Origin: Ecdyonurus torrentis
Taxonomy: Eukaryota; Arthropoda; Insecta; Ephemeroptera; Heptageniidae
Reading direction: 5' to 3'
Assembly (NCBI GenBank): GCA_949318235.1
Contig: OX439133.1
Location: 8,923,637-8,987,636 of the forward strand
DNA length: 64,000 nucleotides
The notes beneath the pieces are model-generated. The model made no database searches and was not told the origin of the DNA. It saw only the letters and a program-made list of their open reading frames with translations. Both the position numbers and the translations under genes were made by a program. Of this stretch, positions 38,736-52,860 are shown piece by piece. Positions within the stretch are counted from its first letter, which is position 1; the number at the start of each line of letters is the position of its first letter.

Positions 38736-41092
38736 GTATATTATTATTATTTTTTATTATCATATATTCGTACATTAATAATAATTAAATATTAAAAACA
38801 AAACTTAAAAAATTCTGTTTTTAATCTTTACATGCAATTAAATATTTAATAGTTTCACAAATTATCACATACATATCTCACGTTAAAGATCAACAGAGAA
38901 TACATAATATTTTGTACACTAAATGTAATTGATATTACTGGAAAACAAACCTTCATGTATAAATACAAAAGGAAGAAAGCTGTAATATGCTATTTATTAT
39001 ACAAATTTTACGTTCTAAACTGTATTTTAGCTGAAATTTCAGTGATAATAGTAGGGCAAGACATCTTTAAGTACGTAAAAATTCTCTAGTAAAAATATAA
39101 ATTGGGAGCCACCTAGTTTTAAAATATTGAAATGTTAGCGATATTTTCCTCTTACCACTAGAATAGTACTTTCAATAATAAGTTAATATTTTCTCAATCA
39201 AACCAGAAAGCTGTTGATCGCTGTGGATTTTATAAGGTTCTGTAGTCTCACAATATTATTAGAATTCACTAAGTATCCGTATGATACATCAAGATGGTGA
39301 AATATCAATCAGAAAATTATTGCGAAGGTGATTAGCAAATAATAAATAATTTAGGTAACAAAAATATTTATAAATTTTTATTTATAAATAGCAAATTATA
39401 TATTTAAATAAAATAATTGTAATAACCAAATATAATATCATAATATATAGTAAATTTTTTTTGTAATAAATTAGAATATGAATTTCAATAATATTAAAAA
39501 TATATAATAATATATATTATATTAAAATAATTTAGCATTAACTTAAAAAGGGGTTAATCATTATTTTTAATATAAGTAATTAATGGTAGTGTTTAATTAT
39601 ATAAAATCTTAAAATTGTCATACGCATCCTTTCTTTAAATTTATGACATCTTAACTTAATAAAGTGCTCCATTTTATTAATTTTTATCATAACATTCATT
39701 ATTATAAATCAATTTTTAAAGTGTCATTTCAAGATTTTATTTTAAGTACTTTAGTTTTAAGAATTATTTTGAATTATTTTTGTGAAGGAAACGAATTTGA
39801 AAATGTTTTTAAGTATTTAAAAAACAGAAAAATGAGGCAAATTATATTTTTTATATTTATTATTATTTTTCTTAACGTATGAGTAGCAAATTTGATTTTC
39901 GAAAAAAGAAAATTAAATTTTTTGTAAGCTTTCTTAAAACTACTGCAATTCTGAACATTTTCACCTGATCATTTTATATTTAAACTCTGTTATAATCATT
40001 TTTTTATATCAACTAAAAAAAAAATTTATTAAAGACACACAACTCTTAAACTTTGTAAATTTTAATATGCAAATTATTAGTTGTAAGGCAACATAAAAAA
40101 AACTTAATCAATATTTATTACATAATTTACATCGTTATGGTTGAATATATATTTATTTTGAAACCAAATTTTTATTATAAGAAAAAAAATACGCAAAAAA
40201 TATTATATTCTTATCTTTTTAAAGAATAAATAATGGGAAAAGTTTTTTTTTTCTGTCTTTATTTTTATTATTATTTTTTTATAATTTATAGGATATTTGT
40301 TTCAAAGAATAAAAGTACAAGTTTATTATTAAAAATGAATAAAATTATCAAGAAAAAGGAAAGATTTTTTGTTCTTTTTATTTTTAAGTTGGATTTGAGT
40401 CAGATTTAAGAGCTACGTTCTTCTTATAGGGTTTTAAAATTGTTCAGTATAATATTATAGTATATTTATAGAATGTAGCTTCACTGTATGTATTTCTCAA
40501 TCTACATAACATTTTTTTTTTTTTTTAAATATTATATTTTCATAATTTTTGTATGATTTGTTTAAGGACTATATAAGGAAAAAGGTTGAAATGTTTCATT
40601 AAAGTTAGATTTATTGTAATATATAATCTTAAACAATATTAGGTAAGAAATTTCTTTTTGTAATTATGCTATTTTCCGTTTATTTATTAATTGGTTCTGA
40701 GTTTTAGAACATTGAATTTAAAATTAAAATAATTATAAAACAGTACATAAAAAAATATGATTTTAATTTTCATTTTCAAATATTTTTTTACATAAGTTGT
40801 TCAATATAGTTAACTATTACAATTTAATTAAGACACTACTCTTAAACTTATCTGTTGATTCCAAAAATGATATATATTTCATTTATAGAACAAATTACGC
40901 AGTAAAATAATACATAAATGCTTATTTTTATTAGACAAGTTATGATTTTAATGTTGTAAATTGCGTAAAATACTATTGAAACTCACTGTATGAAAATGAT
41001 GTAAAAGTTACTTAAGGTCTTGCAGTAAGCAAACATTTTACAGGACCACTTTTGTGGGTTGCAATAAATTAATAAATTATGTTCCGACTTAC
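38736..41092. other. AT-rich non-coding stretch
   Basis: No gene is seen. It is very AT-rich with few repeats. A 72-codon frame at 39664-39882 is made of AT-rich codons without recognisable motifs and is not called. Confidence 0.5.
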
Positions 41093-41139
41093 ATTTCCTT
41101 AGCTCCAAAATCACTCCACGTCATGACATGTTTGCTTAC
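41093..41139 (-). CDS. Candidate 47-nt internal exon of an unrecognised host gene
   Basis: On the minus strand a pyrimidine-containing tract ending TTTCATGTTACAG precedes 41139, and a perfect GTAAGT donor (41087-41092) follows 41093. Only one of the three frames through the segment is open. It reads VSKHVMTWSDFGAKE plus two bases of a split codon (AT). The codons and GC content are unlike the surrounding AT-rich DNA. I do not recognise the protein. A 47-base exon is short and could be a coincidence of splice-like words. If real, it lies on the same strand as the candidate terminal exon at 12139-12224, but their phases do not join directly. Confidence 0.3.
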
Positions 41140-41250
41140 CTGTAACATGAAATAGAAAATTATTAGCAAAAGTCATTAGAAAATGCAAAAAAAGAAGACA
41201 AAAAATTATGAACAAGGAATATTGATAATATATTCATACATTATAGTTTA

Positions 41251-41322
<72 letters not shown>

Positions 41323-42197
41323 GTTACCACATTGTTAAACAGGATATTTTTCACCCTAAACAATGTGGTTTTACTGTGACTATTATGATTATTTTTTATC
41401 CCAAAAGTACATTTTATGTCTAAAATGTTGTCATATTTAACCTTTACACTTCTTTTTAGGACAAAATATTAATTGTATCATTTAAATTTATAAATCATCT
41501 ATGGGTTTTATTTAAAATTAAAAACTCAATTTTTTTTTTGACGCGATATGCATTTTCAAAAAACTTAGCTTAAAATAATTTGAATTATTAAAAACTGCAT
41601 TAAATAAAATATATGTTATTTATTATAATTTAAACAATTTCTTTCATAACACATTATACATCAATAATAAAATAAAATAAGATACTGGTGGACAATCGAA
41701 TCATCATACCAATACAGAAAAATAAATATCAATTCCTATTAAATACCTAAAGTGACGTAATATTTATTATAGTTGACTTATAATATAACCACAAACGTGA
41801 CAACGTATATGAAAACCACGTGCAATTTTGACCACTAAAATTTTGTCATGCATACAAACATATGTATGTAATTAATTGTACAATTTATTTGTATTTACTG
41901 TACACATCAAACTTAATTTAATATTATAACTATACCACGTGACCTCTATTGTCAAATAATTTAAATGCAATTATCTTTTACTATATATAATTATTTCAGT
42001 ATACTCTATATAATGTAGTGTTTCAAAATTACTATGTTACTATATTACGGAATACATTATATATTACGTATCATGAAACGTGTATTTAGTTTCTGTTTAT
42101 TTCGTGTTTAACATTATACTTTTTGAACAACTGATTCCATTTTAATGGTTAAAAAAAAAAAAGAGGTTTCAATTATATTAAAATTTGAGACTTAAAG
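41140..42197. other. AT-rich non-coding stretch
   Basis: No gene is seen. The (CT)n tract at 41253-41318 is listed separately. Confidence 0.5.
41253..41318. repeat. (CT)n microsatellite
   Basis: A pure TC/CT tract of about 65 bases. Confidence 0.97.
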
Positions 42198-42413
42198 CAA
42201 TGGGGTTTATCGGTGGGTTAAAATATATGCTTCAAATTTTCTATTGCGTTTAAAACACGTAATATTGTATATTTTACATTCCATTCAAGTATTAATTTTG
42301 CAGTTGTGTTGCTGTAGTTTTCTTAAAAATCGCTAAAAATATGGACTTGCAATGCGTAAGGCTATTTAATTAGGAGACAGTATAAGCTTTTCCCCCACGA
42401 TAACCTCCATTTA
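42198..42413 (-). mobile_element. Short dispersed element, family E copy E2
   Basis: An inverted, more diverged copy of E1. It reads TGGGGTTTATCGGT on the left and CCCCCACGATAACCTCCATT on the right. The AAACACGTAAT and TAGTTTTCTTAAAAATCGC blocks match the complements of E1. It is non-coding. Confidence 0.65.
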
Positions 42414-43757
42414 AGTTGACTTTTTTTAAGCCCAAAAAGTGTAAAATAAACTTTTTAGCCCTATTTGTGTATTTTTAACTCTAAGCATTACGATTTACAT
42501 AAATCTATCCACAAGAAGAATTTTATTATTGTTTTTTAAGATATAAGATATTCTTTTGGTTATATTATTGAACTATAAAAATCAAATATTTAGAAAAAAA
42601 TCAAATATAATTTTAAAATTTAGCTTTACAAATTTATTTTAGAATCATCTGACTTTACAGTGAAACATTTGGGTTTATGTTGTATACCAGATTTTACCCA
42701 GTAAAAAAGACGTTAATTTCTGACAATAACTTTATGAAAACTAACCCTATGTAATACAAAGCCAATGATTAAATAATAATCAGTAAATAAATTATTACCA
42801 AGGAAAAAAAAATGTTGCAAAATTAATATACAGTACACAATTTTTTTTTTAAATAGTTGCGATATCTTCATAAATACAATATTACACAGATTATATAACG
42901 TAATCTTAATATTTTAGTTCATACTGGTAAAATATAAATTTACATACATATACAAAAAGAGATTCTAAAGTATAGATAAGAATCAAATAGTTCCATACTT
43001 TTTAATTAGTGTTGACAATCTTGTCATAAAGTCATAAAAAAAAGTGTATGTAGGGAAAAATGCACTTATATTATGCTTATACATATAAAAGCGACACGTT
43101 ATTTAAACTAAAGTAACCAGAGCGAAAGATAAAAACTTAAATGGTATGGAATATTATAAAGACAAGTTGTTATACAATATAATACTACTACTTGTGTATA
43201 TGCTTGACCACTGTACTGCATTACTACTGCATACTATGTTATTTAAATATGTCGGTCAAAATTATTTACATTTTTTTTTTTTTACTTTATATTACGACTA
43301 AAGTATAATAATATGAAACTATGTATATGCAATTGGTACGGAGTTTTTATGACATCTTTTTAGTGTATGTTTATTAATTTTATTTTACTTTTCTATTTTG
43401 TTTTTTCAATTTTATTAAGTAAATTTATAATATGAATATGGCCAATAATTCTTAATAGAAAATGTATAGCTTCTATATGTAATATAAAAGAATTTCTTTT
43501 GGTAATATAGCAGTTAGAAAATACGACACAGATTCAAAATCTATAGCTTAATATAGTCATAAAGAAGAATTAAATAAAATCGGAAATACAATGCGTATAT
43601 TATATAAATTTAATTGCTATAATGTTGAAGTTTTTAATTCATCAAAATGTTCTTCTCAAGAAAACAATGTGAAATGTGTTAAAGGATCAATAAGACCCCT
43701 TTTTGTGGCATTTTTAAAAAGATGCAATTTGTATAAAAGTTATTGTTTTACTTTTTT

Positions 43758-43759
<2 letters not shown>

Positions 43760-43807
<48 letters not shown>
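43760..43807. repeat. Poly(T) tract, about 48 nt
   Basis: An uninterrupted T run. No recognisable retroelement body is attached on the minus strand. Confidence 0.95.
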
Positions 43808-43811
<4 letters not shown>

Positions 43812-44186
43812 ATTGAAAATATAGGCACTACATTATTTTTTTAATTTATGCATATAATATAATTGTATTGTTATTATATTATGGACAATAGAAAAAATAT
43901 AATAAGCCAGGAATTCCATTTACTATATTCTCGTGAATGAGATTAAAAATAATCATTGTACTAAAGGCAGAACAACTATAACTATATATAAAATAATAAA
44001 GGACAGTAAGGTCACATAATATAGTACAACAAGAGTTGCATTTTTTCTCTCTCTTTTTCTTTCTTTGTGCTTATATATATATATATAATAATAATATAGT
44101 TGTTTTCTGTAGCTTAAGCTTTTGGTGTAGTCATTGTGGATAATATGTATGTATAGAGAAAAACACTTTAAATCTAAACTTATGAC

Positions 44187-44189
<3 letters not shown>

Positions 44190-44252
<63 letters not shown>
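44190..44252. repeat. (GA)n microsatellite
   Basis: A pure GA tract of about 62 bases. Confidence 0.97.
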
Positions 44253-44257
<5 letters not shown>

Positions 44258-45015
44258 TTTGGCACACGCATTGTTAAATCTAGAGAAAGTACCCCAAAAT
44301 TCTGACTCTCTCTCTCTCTCTCCTTCTCTCTTTGTTTTTGTTGTTATTTCTTTGCTTCTTCTCTTTATTATAAATTGTTAAAGTTTTCGTTCTCTCTCTC
44401 TCTCTCTCTCTTGCTTATATTTCCATTTCTATGCTTCTCATTTTCACTTTTCATAACTCTTCTCTCTCTCTCTTTCTCCCTCCCTTGTTCTTATATTATT
44501 CTATATAATATTATCTTTTTTGCATATTCATGCTTAATTTATCCTACTTTGTTCTAACTATATGTTGTAATATTTTTGATTGGAGAGAGAGAGAAAGAGA
44601 ATTATAAACGATAATTTTATTCAAAAGTAAATTTATGTCTTTCAATGTGTGTTATGAATATTTTATAGTTGCTTCTTTGAATTGTATTACAAAAAAAAAA
44701 AAAAAAAATAAAAAAAAAATGTATAGTTGGTCCTATTTTACACATGTAAACCATCAAATAAATTTTTTAAACCAATGATTGGTACATAAGTTTTTAGAGT
44801 CGAAAAGAATTGATCTACATTATAGCACATAATATTGTATAAAATATTTGTAAGAAAAAATGAGTTTAAATTTATACCGTTGCAATATCAACGAAAGGTG
44901 ATGGAAATTTATTGTTAATAAATTATATCTTTTGTTAGTTTAATACAAGTTTAAGAATATTAGTCAATATTTATAAAATTTATTGTCAAATTCTTAAAAA
45001 AAAAAAACGATCATA

Positions 45016-45031
45016 CCCCCCCCCCCCCCCC
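45016..45031. repeat. Poly(C) tract, 16 nt
   Basis: Pure C run preceded by an A run, in AT-rich DNA. Confidence 0.95.
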
Positions 45032-46834
45032 GGTCGCTTGTTATTGGCTAGCATAGTGCATCGATAATATCAATTGATTTAAAAAATATAGAACTACTTA
45101 TTCTGCTGACACTTCTTCTTAAATGGCATATCATACGATTTATATTTGCTTTTAACATTATTTATTAAATATTATGTACATACAATATATTGTATTTTAT
45201 TTTTTCATGCAGTTATAGATATAAAAATATAACTAATTGTTATTACTTTTTTTGATTGAAATATTATTTCCTGAAATATAATATATATATTTATTTTTTT
45301 CCATTTATATATTGCAGTTTCTTGATCTTAAATCTTAGTTTACCCCTAACAGTTTTTGCTTCACATATATATATATTTTTTCTTCTGCTATATTCCGGAC
45401 ATCCGTTTGTTTTTTATTGTTATATCCAAATGCTGTCTTGTTTTCTACTTTATTTTTGGACTCGTGTACGTAATGGAAAAAAATATTTTATTTTGTGTTG
45501 TAAACATGGCCAATTTCTCTCTGAAAACTGCGTTCAATATTAGGGTTATATCTGTTTATTTATTTGAATCATTAACAGTTACAAAACAGAAAAGATATAA
45601 AATCTGGACGAAAAAAAAAAAAAAAAAAGAAAGTTACCGTCAAACCAACAATACGAGAGAAATAGAAAAAAAATATATAAAAATGCAAATTATGTTAAAG
45701 GTACCCAAAAACAGAACTAAGGTTAGAATTTATATATGTAGTATAATCAAATTTTCGTATAGAAAAAAAAAAATACAAGATTGCTGCTATTTATATCTAA
45801 AATAGAACCGCAAATATGACATTTTCTAATACTTTTATTTTTTTTCAGTAGTGACCTTGTATTGTTGTGTTTCTATGCAGTATAACCCCTCTTCTTCATC
45901 CCCCTTAGTTTTTTCTCTCTTTCTCTTATTTTTTCTACCCCCTTATATATATCCTTAGGGGAAAGTTTTTCTTGTTGGCAAAAACCAAAAGCCACTGGTC
46001 TAACCACCTCTATGCCCGCACTCACTCTAAAGCTCTTGACCATATAGTATTTTCATATGGATATAAGTAAGATTATATACATATGGTATAACTAAAGAAA
46101 TGGATTAAAATGCAGTAATACTATTCTCTATATATATGCTTATTATCTTGTTTGTGACATATGGATTTTTTTCTTTCTTTTATAATGCAGGCATGATAAA
46201 GAAAGAATTTAAATTAAATATATTACAAATATTTTATATGCAGGATTTTTATTCAAAATTTAAATTTATAGAAATGTCAGAATGTCAAATTTTATCTGCC
46301 AATTTTATGCCCATAATATTTCCTAAACAGCATTTAATTTTATAAATTTTACTGTACTTAAAAAATAATAATAATAATAATAAAAAAATGTACGTAAAAT
46401 TTTAAATTACGAGAAATTACGAGCACTGTACAAAATACAGAAGCACAACCTGAATTAATATTCTCTTACGTTTGTAATTTATATTTATTTTAAATTTAGT
46501 TACTATTTAATACCTTCCCGTTTTCCCAATGCAACGTTATGGGTATTTTTACTCAAAAAAGTAGATGCCATCGCTTTAAATGTATACACAATAATAATTA
46601 TAACAATATAATCTAGAAAGCCATTTTTTTGCCTTTTTTTACAACTTCTTGTTACATAATTAAAAAACGACAAAACATGGATACAGATACTGTGTTGAAT
46701 ATTTTTATACGTATATATTCTTAACATGATTAAGGATTAATATGGGATACATTGTAACATCATAAAATGATAACGTAAATAGTTTTAGTATATTATAAAC
46801 CCTATATATGGCCAAAACAAGATCATAGATTTTT

Positions 46835-47005
46835 ACAACCGGATGCACCCTTTTTTTCCAAACAATTGTGCCTAGATAAATACCAAAATTTTACAGGTGA
46901 TCAATGTAATATTGAAGTTAATATGCGTCAAATTTTATTCTCATAACTTGATTAGAATACGAGAAAAGGGTGTATTTCCGGTTGAAATAGCCTTCTCATC
47001 TTTTT
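46835..47005 (-). mobile_element. Palindromic short element, family D copy D1
   Basis: Matches the complement of 57140-57360. It starts ACAACCGGATGCACCC and its other end reads GGGTGTATTTCCGGTTG, so the ends are inverted repeats. The interior AAAATTTTACAGGTGATCAA, TGTAATATTGAAGTTAATA and ATAACTTGATTAGAATACGA is well conserved with D2. The outer arm seen in D2 survives only in part on the right. It is non-coding. Confidence 0.8.
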
Positions 47006-47156
47006 TTGGCAAAGGTTTTATGTGTATGCATAAAAAAAAAAAATGTTGGTTCAGTCTCAAGGTAGTACCAACTGTATATATATTTAGACAAGAGAAACGA
47101 TACGAAAATTCATTGATCAAAAGCTCATTACATATTCCGAACACATACAAAACCAT

Positions 47157-47202
<46 letters not shown>

Positions 47203-49248
47203 TCTTCTTTTTTTTTTTTTTGTAAAGCGTACAAACCCAACACAGTAACACTCGTTGCTTCTGTAATATTTAACCCTCTGATTATTCCATGCCTTTTGGC
47301 TTTTCTTCTTTTCTTCAATTGATTTCAACAATTCAATTTGTAACATTTTGTGGGGATTATATTATTATTCAAGTCTTGAAAATATTATAAATTATTATTT
47401 TACTTATAAAAAAATAAAATAACACTATAATTTCCTTTTAAGAAGACCTTGTTTTACGTGTTGTATATATACAATTTAATTTTAAATAATAGAGGTATGT
47501 AAATACAAATATTTACATTTTATGTATGTTTTCTATATTAATTAGTTTGTAATAAAAGCATAAATACAGTGTTTAACTATGAAATATGTTAATTCTTGTT
47601 TTAACACTGAGTTTTCAATGTTTCTTCATATGTTATGATCACTATAGTTTCATAGCCAGACTGAACTATTATAGAACCATGTAATGAAAATGAAGTTGAT
47701 TACATACAAATTCATACGGTAAAGCAAGCAATAAAAGTATATACGTATAATACAAATAATGCATACCAATTATGCCTTTGATTTAGCCTCCTTAAAATTT
47801 GAATCACTTACAACTTCTGTAAACACAACGCATTCTAACTTATGTCTTTGATGATAAGTCTAGGTTCAATAACACATATATTAACTTAAGTATGTTTGAT
47901 ATTATAATTAAAAATCAATAGAAATTAATTTATAAATTTATTACTTAAAAATAGTAGTAAAACATATTACTATAATTTTAACACAGCAAGATTAAAAAGT
48001 ATAATTTAAAAAATTAACAAATAAAATAATATTTAAAAAAAAATTGATATAAATTAAAAATAATATTATATTAAGTAATAATAATTTTAAAATAACAGGT
48101 TATTTTATTATTAAAGAGGCGTATGTTTCCAAATAACCCCTTGGATTTGTTGAATCTGCTCCGCCCTAAAATTTTACCGACCACGCCCACCACCCTCGTG
48201 TTCAACCCGCCCAAAATTATTAAAACTTTTGAAAATTATGAAAACTTTTTTTTTTCTTCGATAAGTACCAAATATCATTCGAGAGTAAAGTGTAAGTAGC
48301 CTATAAATCAAAACACAAATGCTTAAAGTTCAACAGCTTTTTCGTTTCTGTTCTTCTGTTATTTAGAGATAGAAATAGTTAAATCATTTAGTGTATACTA
48401 ATTAAATTAATTAATTATATAGCTACTGCATTAATATCTAATGTTTGTATATTAATACTAGAAGTATTTAGCTGAATGTTTTTACGTGAATAATTGGAAG
48501 ATTTTTATATTTGCATTTACACCGCGCGGAAACCAATTATTAAGTTTTCAATCAATGTTCAGTTATATACGCATATCTATCATATTCATGCATTGAATTT
48601 AATTCTTCATGTAAGGTAGAAGACAAATAAAATTAATAAATATTTATTAAAACAAATTAATAATAATTAATAAAAACACAATAATTATTACAATTACATT
48701 ACTTTAAATCATAAATTTAAAGTTTATATATATATATAAAATATATAATTTTACAAAGTTTTTATTTTTTTTATAATATTATGAAAAGTTAAAATTAACG
48801 TTTAAAGATTGTGGTTGGTTAGAGTAGCAGGCAGCTATAGCAAACGAAGCAGAGGATGTCAGCTTTTGTTACAATCATAGAGAATAAGAAGAAGAAGACT
48901 ACAAAACTTTTTGTGGTAACACTTTTAATACAATGGATTTGTTTAATATAATAAAGAAAAAGTCAATTTTGAATACTACAACGTATTCAAAATCATTTTT
49001 AAGCTCGGATTTTTTAATATGCAAAATTTGTAAAGTAATTTCAAAATTAAATACTAAAGGAAATGAACATTAAGACTATTTTTCTAAAAATCAAGCCATA
49101 TAAAACTGTGCCGATACGTCATATATTAGGAAGCAACGAAAGAAAATAAAATGCTGTACATTACTACCTTTACATTCAAAAGTATAGCAAAATAGGGTCT
49201 GGTTTAAAATGCCAGATTTTTAAAAATGAAAATTTTAGGATACGAAAT

Positions 49249-49281
<33 letters not shown>

Positions 49282-51194
49282 CATTTTTGTTGTGAAAAAA
49301 TAATAATATAACAAAAATACGTTAACATCTTTAATTTTTATATATTTGTCTTTAGCTTTGTTTTGCAGTGCAAAATTAGTCACTATTTAACAATAGCGTT
49401 TCAGACTTATAATAAAAATAATCATTTACCCATCCAAGTTTTGTCTACATTAAACACTGCTGAACTTTAATACAACTTCAACTTTCATATGACTTGGAGT
49501 ATATGTTTTTTATATGGTGACTTTGTTTAGGATTTACAAGTTAGCACAAGAAAACGCTTTTTTTTTTTTTTTTTTTTTTTTTAGTTGTATGGTGTTTTTA
49601 GGGGGGAAAAGTCATTTTATTTTAACACTGTTTAGAAAAGAAGAGCTTATAAAGTTTTGTATGTTATATTCATTTTATGTAGAGTACTTTTCTATGTGTT
49701 GTAATAAAGAAATATTTTTGCTAAATACAATCTTGAAAGAAAAAAAAAAGAAAAAAAAAAAAAAAAAAAAAAAAGTTCAGGGATAAAGGAAATATTATTT
49801 TTAATTTACTATTGATCGTATTTTATAGTTACTTTGATACATTTTTTCTTGCATTGCACATTAATAAGACGAAAAGTTACTTACATGTTGTTTCTGGTAT
49901 ACTGTACAGCAAAGTAAATTTTCATCACTAATAATTTTTCGCTATAAAATCACTTTATACGTATAATCACTACATGGTAAGTGTGTACGTTCTATACAAC
50001 AAAATATTATGTTGTAACACATAATGATGTATCACAGCATAATCTTGATCTGTTTATGTTTTTAAGTTTATACGACTAAAATTAACTTTTCATGTTAAAA
50101 AATAAACAAAAATAAATAATAATAAAAAGTTACAATTCAAATTAATTTTTTTTAACCAAAAATAAAAATTGCTATACAACACAAATACGTGTACTACATA
50201 TGTCAAAAGTAATCAATATTTTCATTATCATTAACCTTTATATACATAAATGCATCCCCCCATCCCTTCCTATATATTCATGATGACCTCTCTCTCTCCC
50301 TATACTCTCCCAAACCTCCTTTCACCAAGCTTTCATCTGTACATCAATTGTAATTATATACAAAAAAAAACAACGAATAACATTTTAATTGTTACTCATC
50401 AACATTACAAAACAACAAAAAAAAACATTCGTACGAATAAATTATTAAATTAAAACTATAATGTATGTGTATTATATTTTTTTCTTTGTTGCAATATAGA
50501 ATATTTACACATAAATATTTTAATTTTTGTTAGAAAAAAAATATGTGAATATGTATTGGTTATGAAAAAGCTCTCTTATTATACTTTTATCATATGTAAT
50601 GGCTCATTTTTTTTTTCTATAAATATATTTTTACATATTTAAAACATAAAAGAGGATTTTTATTTTGTGGGGAAAAAAAATATAGTTTTTGCAATATATA
50701 AAAATAAACAACAACAAAAATATATAAAAAGGATTTAAAGTTAAATATTTTATAAACTTATGTATGTACTATGGTTTATAGTGTTATTTATTAATATGTA
50801 CAATATATGACAAAAATTATTATAATATTCAAATTTTAAGCTCTGTAAAATATTATGTATTTTATATTGTATCGAAAAACTCTGTTAAACAAAACACTGC
50901 TATAACGATTTGTTCTCCTACTTTTTTCTTGTAAACATCATATTTTTGAATTATAGAAATATACAGTAATGATAATAGATTTTCATAATAACCATTCATC
51001 ATAACATAATTATAAAAAAGATCGCCTTTTTTTTTTACAGCTAATAAAATAATTTGTAAAGAAGAGAGTTTTACAAAATAATAATCAAAGTTTAATTAAT
51101 ATTAAAATTTCAATTCTTTTGAGAATTTGGACACGTGAAGTATAATAAGTATGAAATATCATAATACATTATAATACACACAAGATAATATATA
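47006..51194. other. AT-rich non-coding stretch
   Basis: No gene is supported. It holds (CT)n plus poly(T) at 47158-47221, poly(T) near 49250-49280 and 49558-49582, and an A-rich tract at 49740-49773. A C-rich patch at about 48150-48230 (CCACGCCCACCACC) stands out and may be a decayed element. A 46-codon frame with a CxxC pair lies at 48933-49073. Confidence 0.5.
47158..47221. repeat. (CT)n plus poly(T) tract
   Basis: About 21 CT units, then CTTCTTCTT and a T run. Apparent reading frames on both strands here are repeat translations. Confidence 0.95.
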
Positions 51195-51412
51195 AATGAA
51201 GTTTATCGGCATAAAAAAAATCTTAACAATTTTCTGTCTTAAAGCACGTAAAATTATGTCTAGTATTTCTCATTTAAATATCTTCGGAATCGCTTTAGTA
51301 GTTTTATTAAAAAAAAATAAAAAATAAAAATAAATTATCTTCCCATAAGCGTAATGTTAAATTAGGGGTCCCTTAGCTTTTCCCGCACGCTATACCGATA
51401 AGCTCCATTTAA
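51195..51412 (-). mobile_element. Short dispersed element, family E copy E3
   Basis: An inverted copy of E1. The left end is AATGAAGTTTATCGGC and the right end CCGATAAGCTCCATT, which gives the clearest terminal inverted repeats of the family (about 15 bases). It contains the complements of the AAATACTAGACATA block, the CATTACGCTTATGGGAA block and AAAGCTAAGGGACCCC. The flanks allow a TA target duplication, but AT-rich flanks make this uncertain. Confidence 0.8.
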
Positions 51413-51728
51413 TGAAATTCAAGTATTAATTAGTAATTATATTAAGTAACCATAATTTCTTTACCACTACGTATAATAAAAATAACAATTTTCGATATGT
51501 ATACTACAAGTAAGCTTATTTCTAAAAGTGTCATTTGTTTTGTTGAAAACATAATTTAAAAATTACATTGTAACCATGCTGGAGATAACAAATGAAAGCT
51601 TAATGGTAAAGAAAATGAAACATAAAACCAGTCATTAATGTTTACTATATTATCTACTTTACTAAATAAGGTAGAAAAGTCATTTTGTATAAAAAAAAAT
51701 TAAGTTAACTTCTTGAAGAGGAATAGAG

Positions 51729-51731
<3 letters not shown>

Positions 51732-51778
<47 letters not shown>
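51732..51778. repeat. (GA)n microsatellite
   Basis: A near-pure GA tract of about 46 bases. Confidence 0.97.
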
Positions 51779-51780
<2 letters not shown>

Positions 51781-52810
51781 AAAAAATTGCAACAGTTGAA
51801 GAAAATGAGTGTTAATATTAACAATAAAAATAATAATAATAAAAAATAAAAAAAAAAAGTCGATTTTTTTTCTTTGTTTTCTACTCTTTGTGCTATTTTT
51901 TTTATATACATATAATAAAAGAAAATACAATTTCGTCGCAATTCCAATTGTAGAAAATTAACAAGCGTTACGAAAACGTAACCACAAGTAATTTTCCACT
52001 ACGTTTGAGCTAACAAAATAAAGAAACAAAGATGAATTTACTTTAATTACAATTTCACAAGACTATATAATTCTAGTGTAAGAATATAAAAAGAAAGACA
52101 AAAAGAATGAAAAAAAAAAAAAAGAAAGAAAAATATAGTGCAAGAAAAAAAAAATAGAAAAAGACAAGACAAGACAAGAAAAAATAGATTGCTAATTATT
52201 TACACATAAGTTTTATTTTAAAATAGTTTCTTTCCAGAAGAAAAAAAAAAGTAAATAAAAAGCTTTTAATAGTATAATAGTTTAATAATTAAGACTCATA
52301 CAGTAATAATAAAAGAAAAAAAATCATTAATTAGCAATATAGAAAAAAACATATAAACAATATAATAAATTAATATAAACAGGTAAAAATTAACCCGAAT
52401 ATACACATATAAAAATATATAATAATATATTATACATATAATATGTCACGTATTATATAATATATAGTATGAACATAGAATTAATGTTTTGGACGGTTTA
52501 TATGCATTACTGTTGATTAGTTATGACAGATGAAATTCGAAATGACAAGCTTTTTGCTTCCCTACTACTACTATAACTGTACTCATTTTTTCCCCACTTC
52601 ATATTCTACCCTTTTATATATATATAATATAACTCATATGTGTGTGTGTGTGTGTGTTTTGAAGTATATATATTCAAATATACATGTTTTTACCACCACC
52701 ACGTGTGTTATATTATATTTCGTGTTAAAAGTTTATATATAATATGTATATTTTTTTATATATAAAAAGACGAAGTCAAAAATTTAAAAATTGACTCTAG
52801 AACAGATATA

Positions 52811-52813
<3 letters not shown>

Positions 52814-52857
<44 letters not shown>
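52814..52857. repeat. Poly(A) tract, about 44 nt
   Basis: An uninterrupted A run. Confidence 0.95.

Positions 52858-52860
<3 letters not shown>

Larger units (their letters stand above)
42414..46834. other. AT-rich non-coding stretch with several microsatellites
   Basis: No gene is recognised. A 40-base segment at about 42680-42720 matches the start of the window. It holds poly(T) at 43760-43807, (GA)n at 44190-44252, several (CT)n patches at about 44305-44330, 44391-44411 and 44460-44475, poly(A) near 44691-44709 and 45610-45628, and C16 at 45016. The plus-strand frames between 45256 and 46345 are AT-rich, overlap one another, and show no motif. Confidence 0.5.

Noticed and set aside
45256..45805. 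Overlapping frames of 95 and 149 codons
   Set aside because: Composed of Phe, Ile, Tyr and Lys codons expected from AT-rich DNA and passing through an A run. No domain, and the two frames contradict each other.
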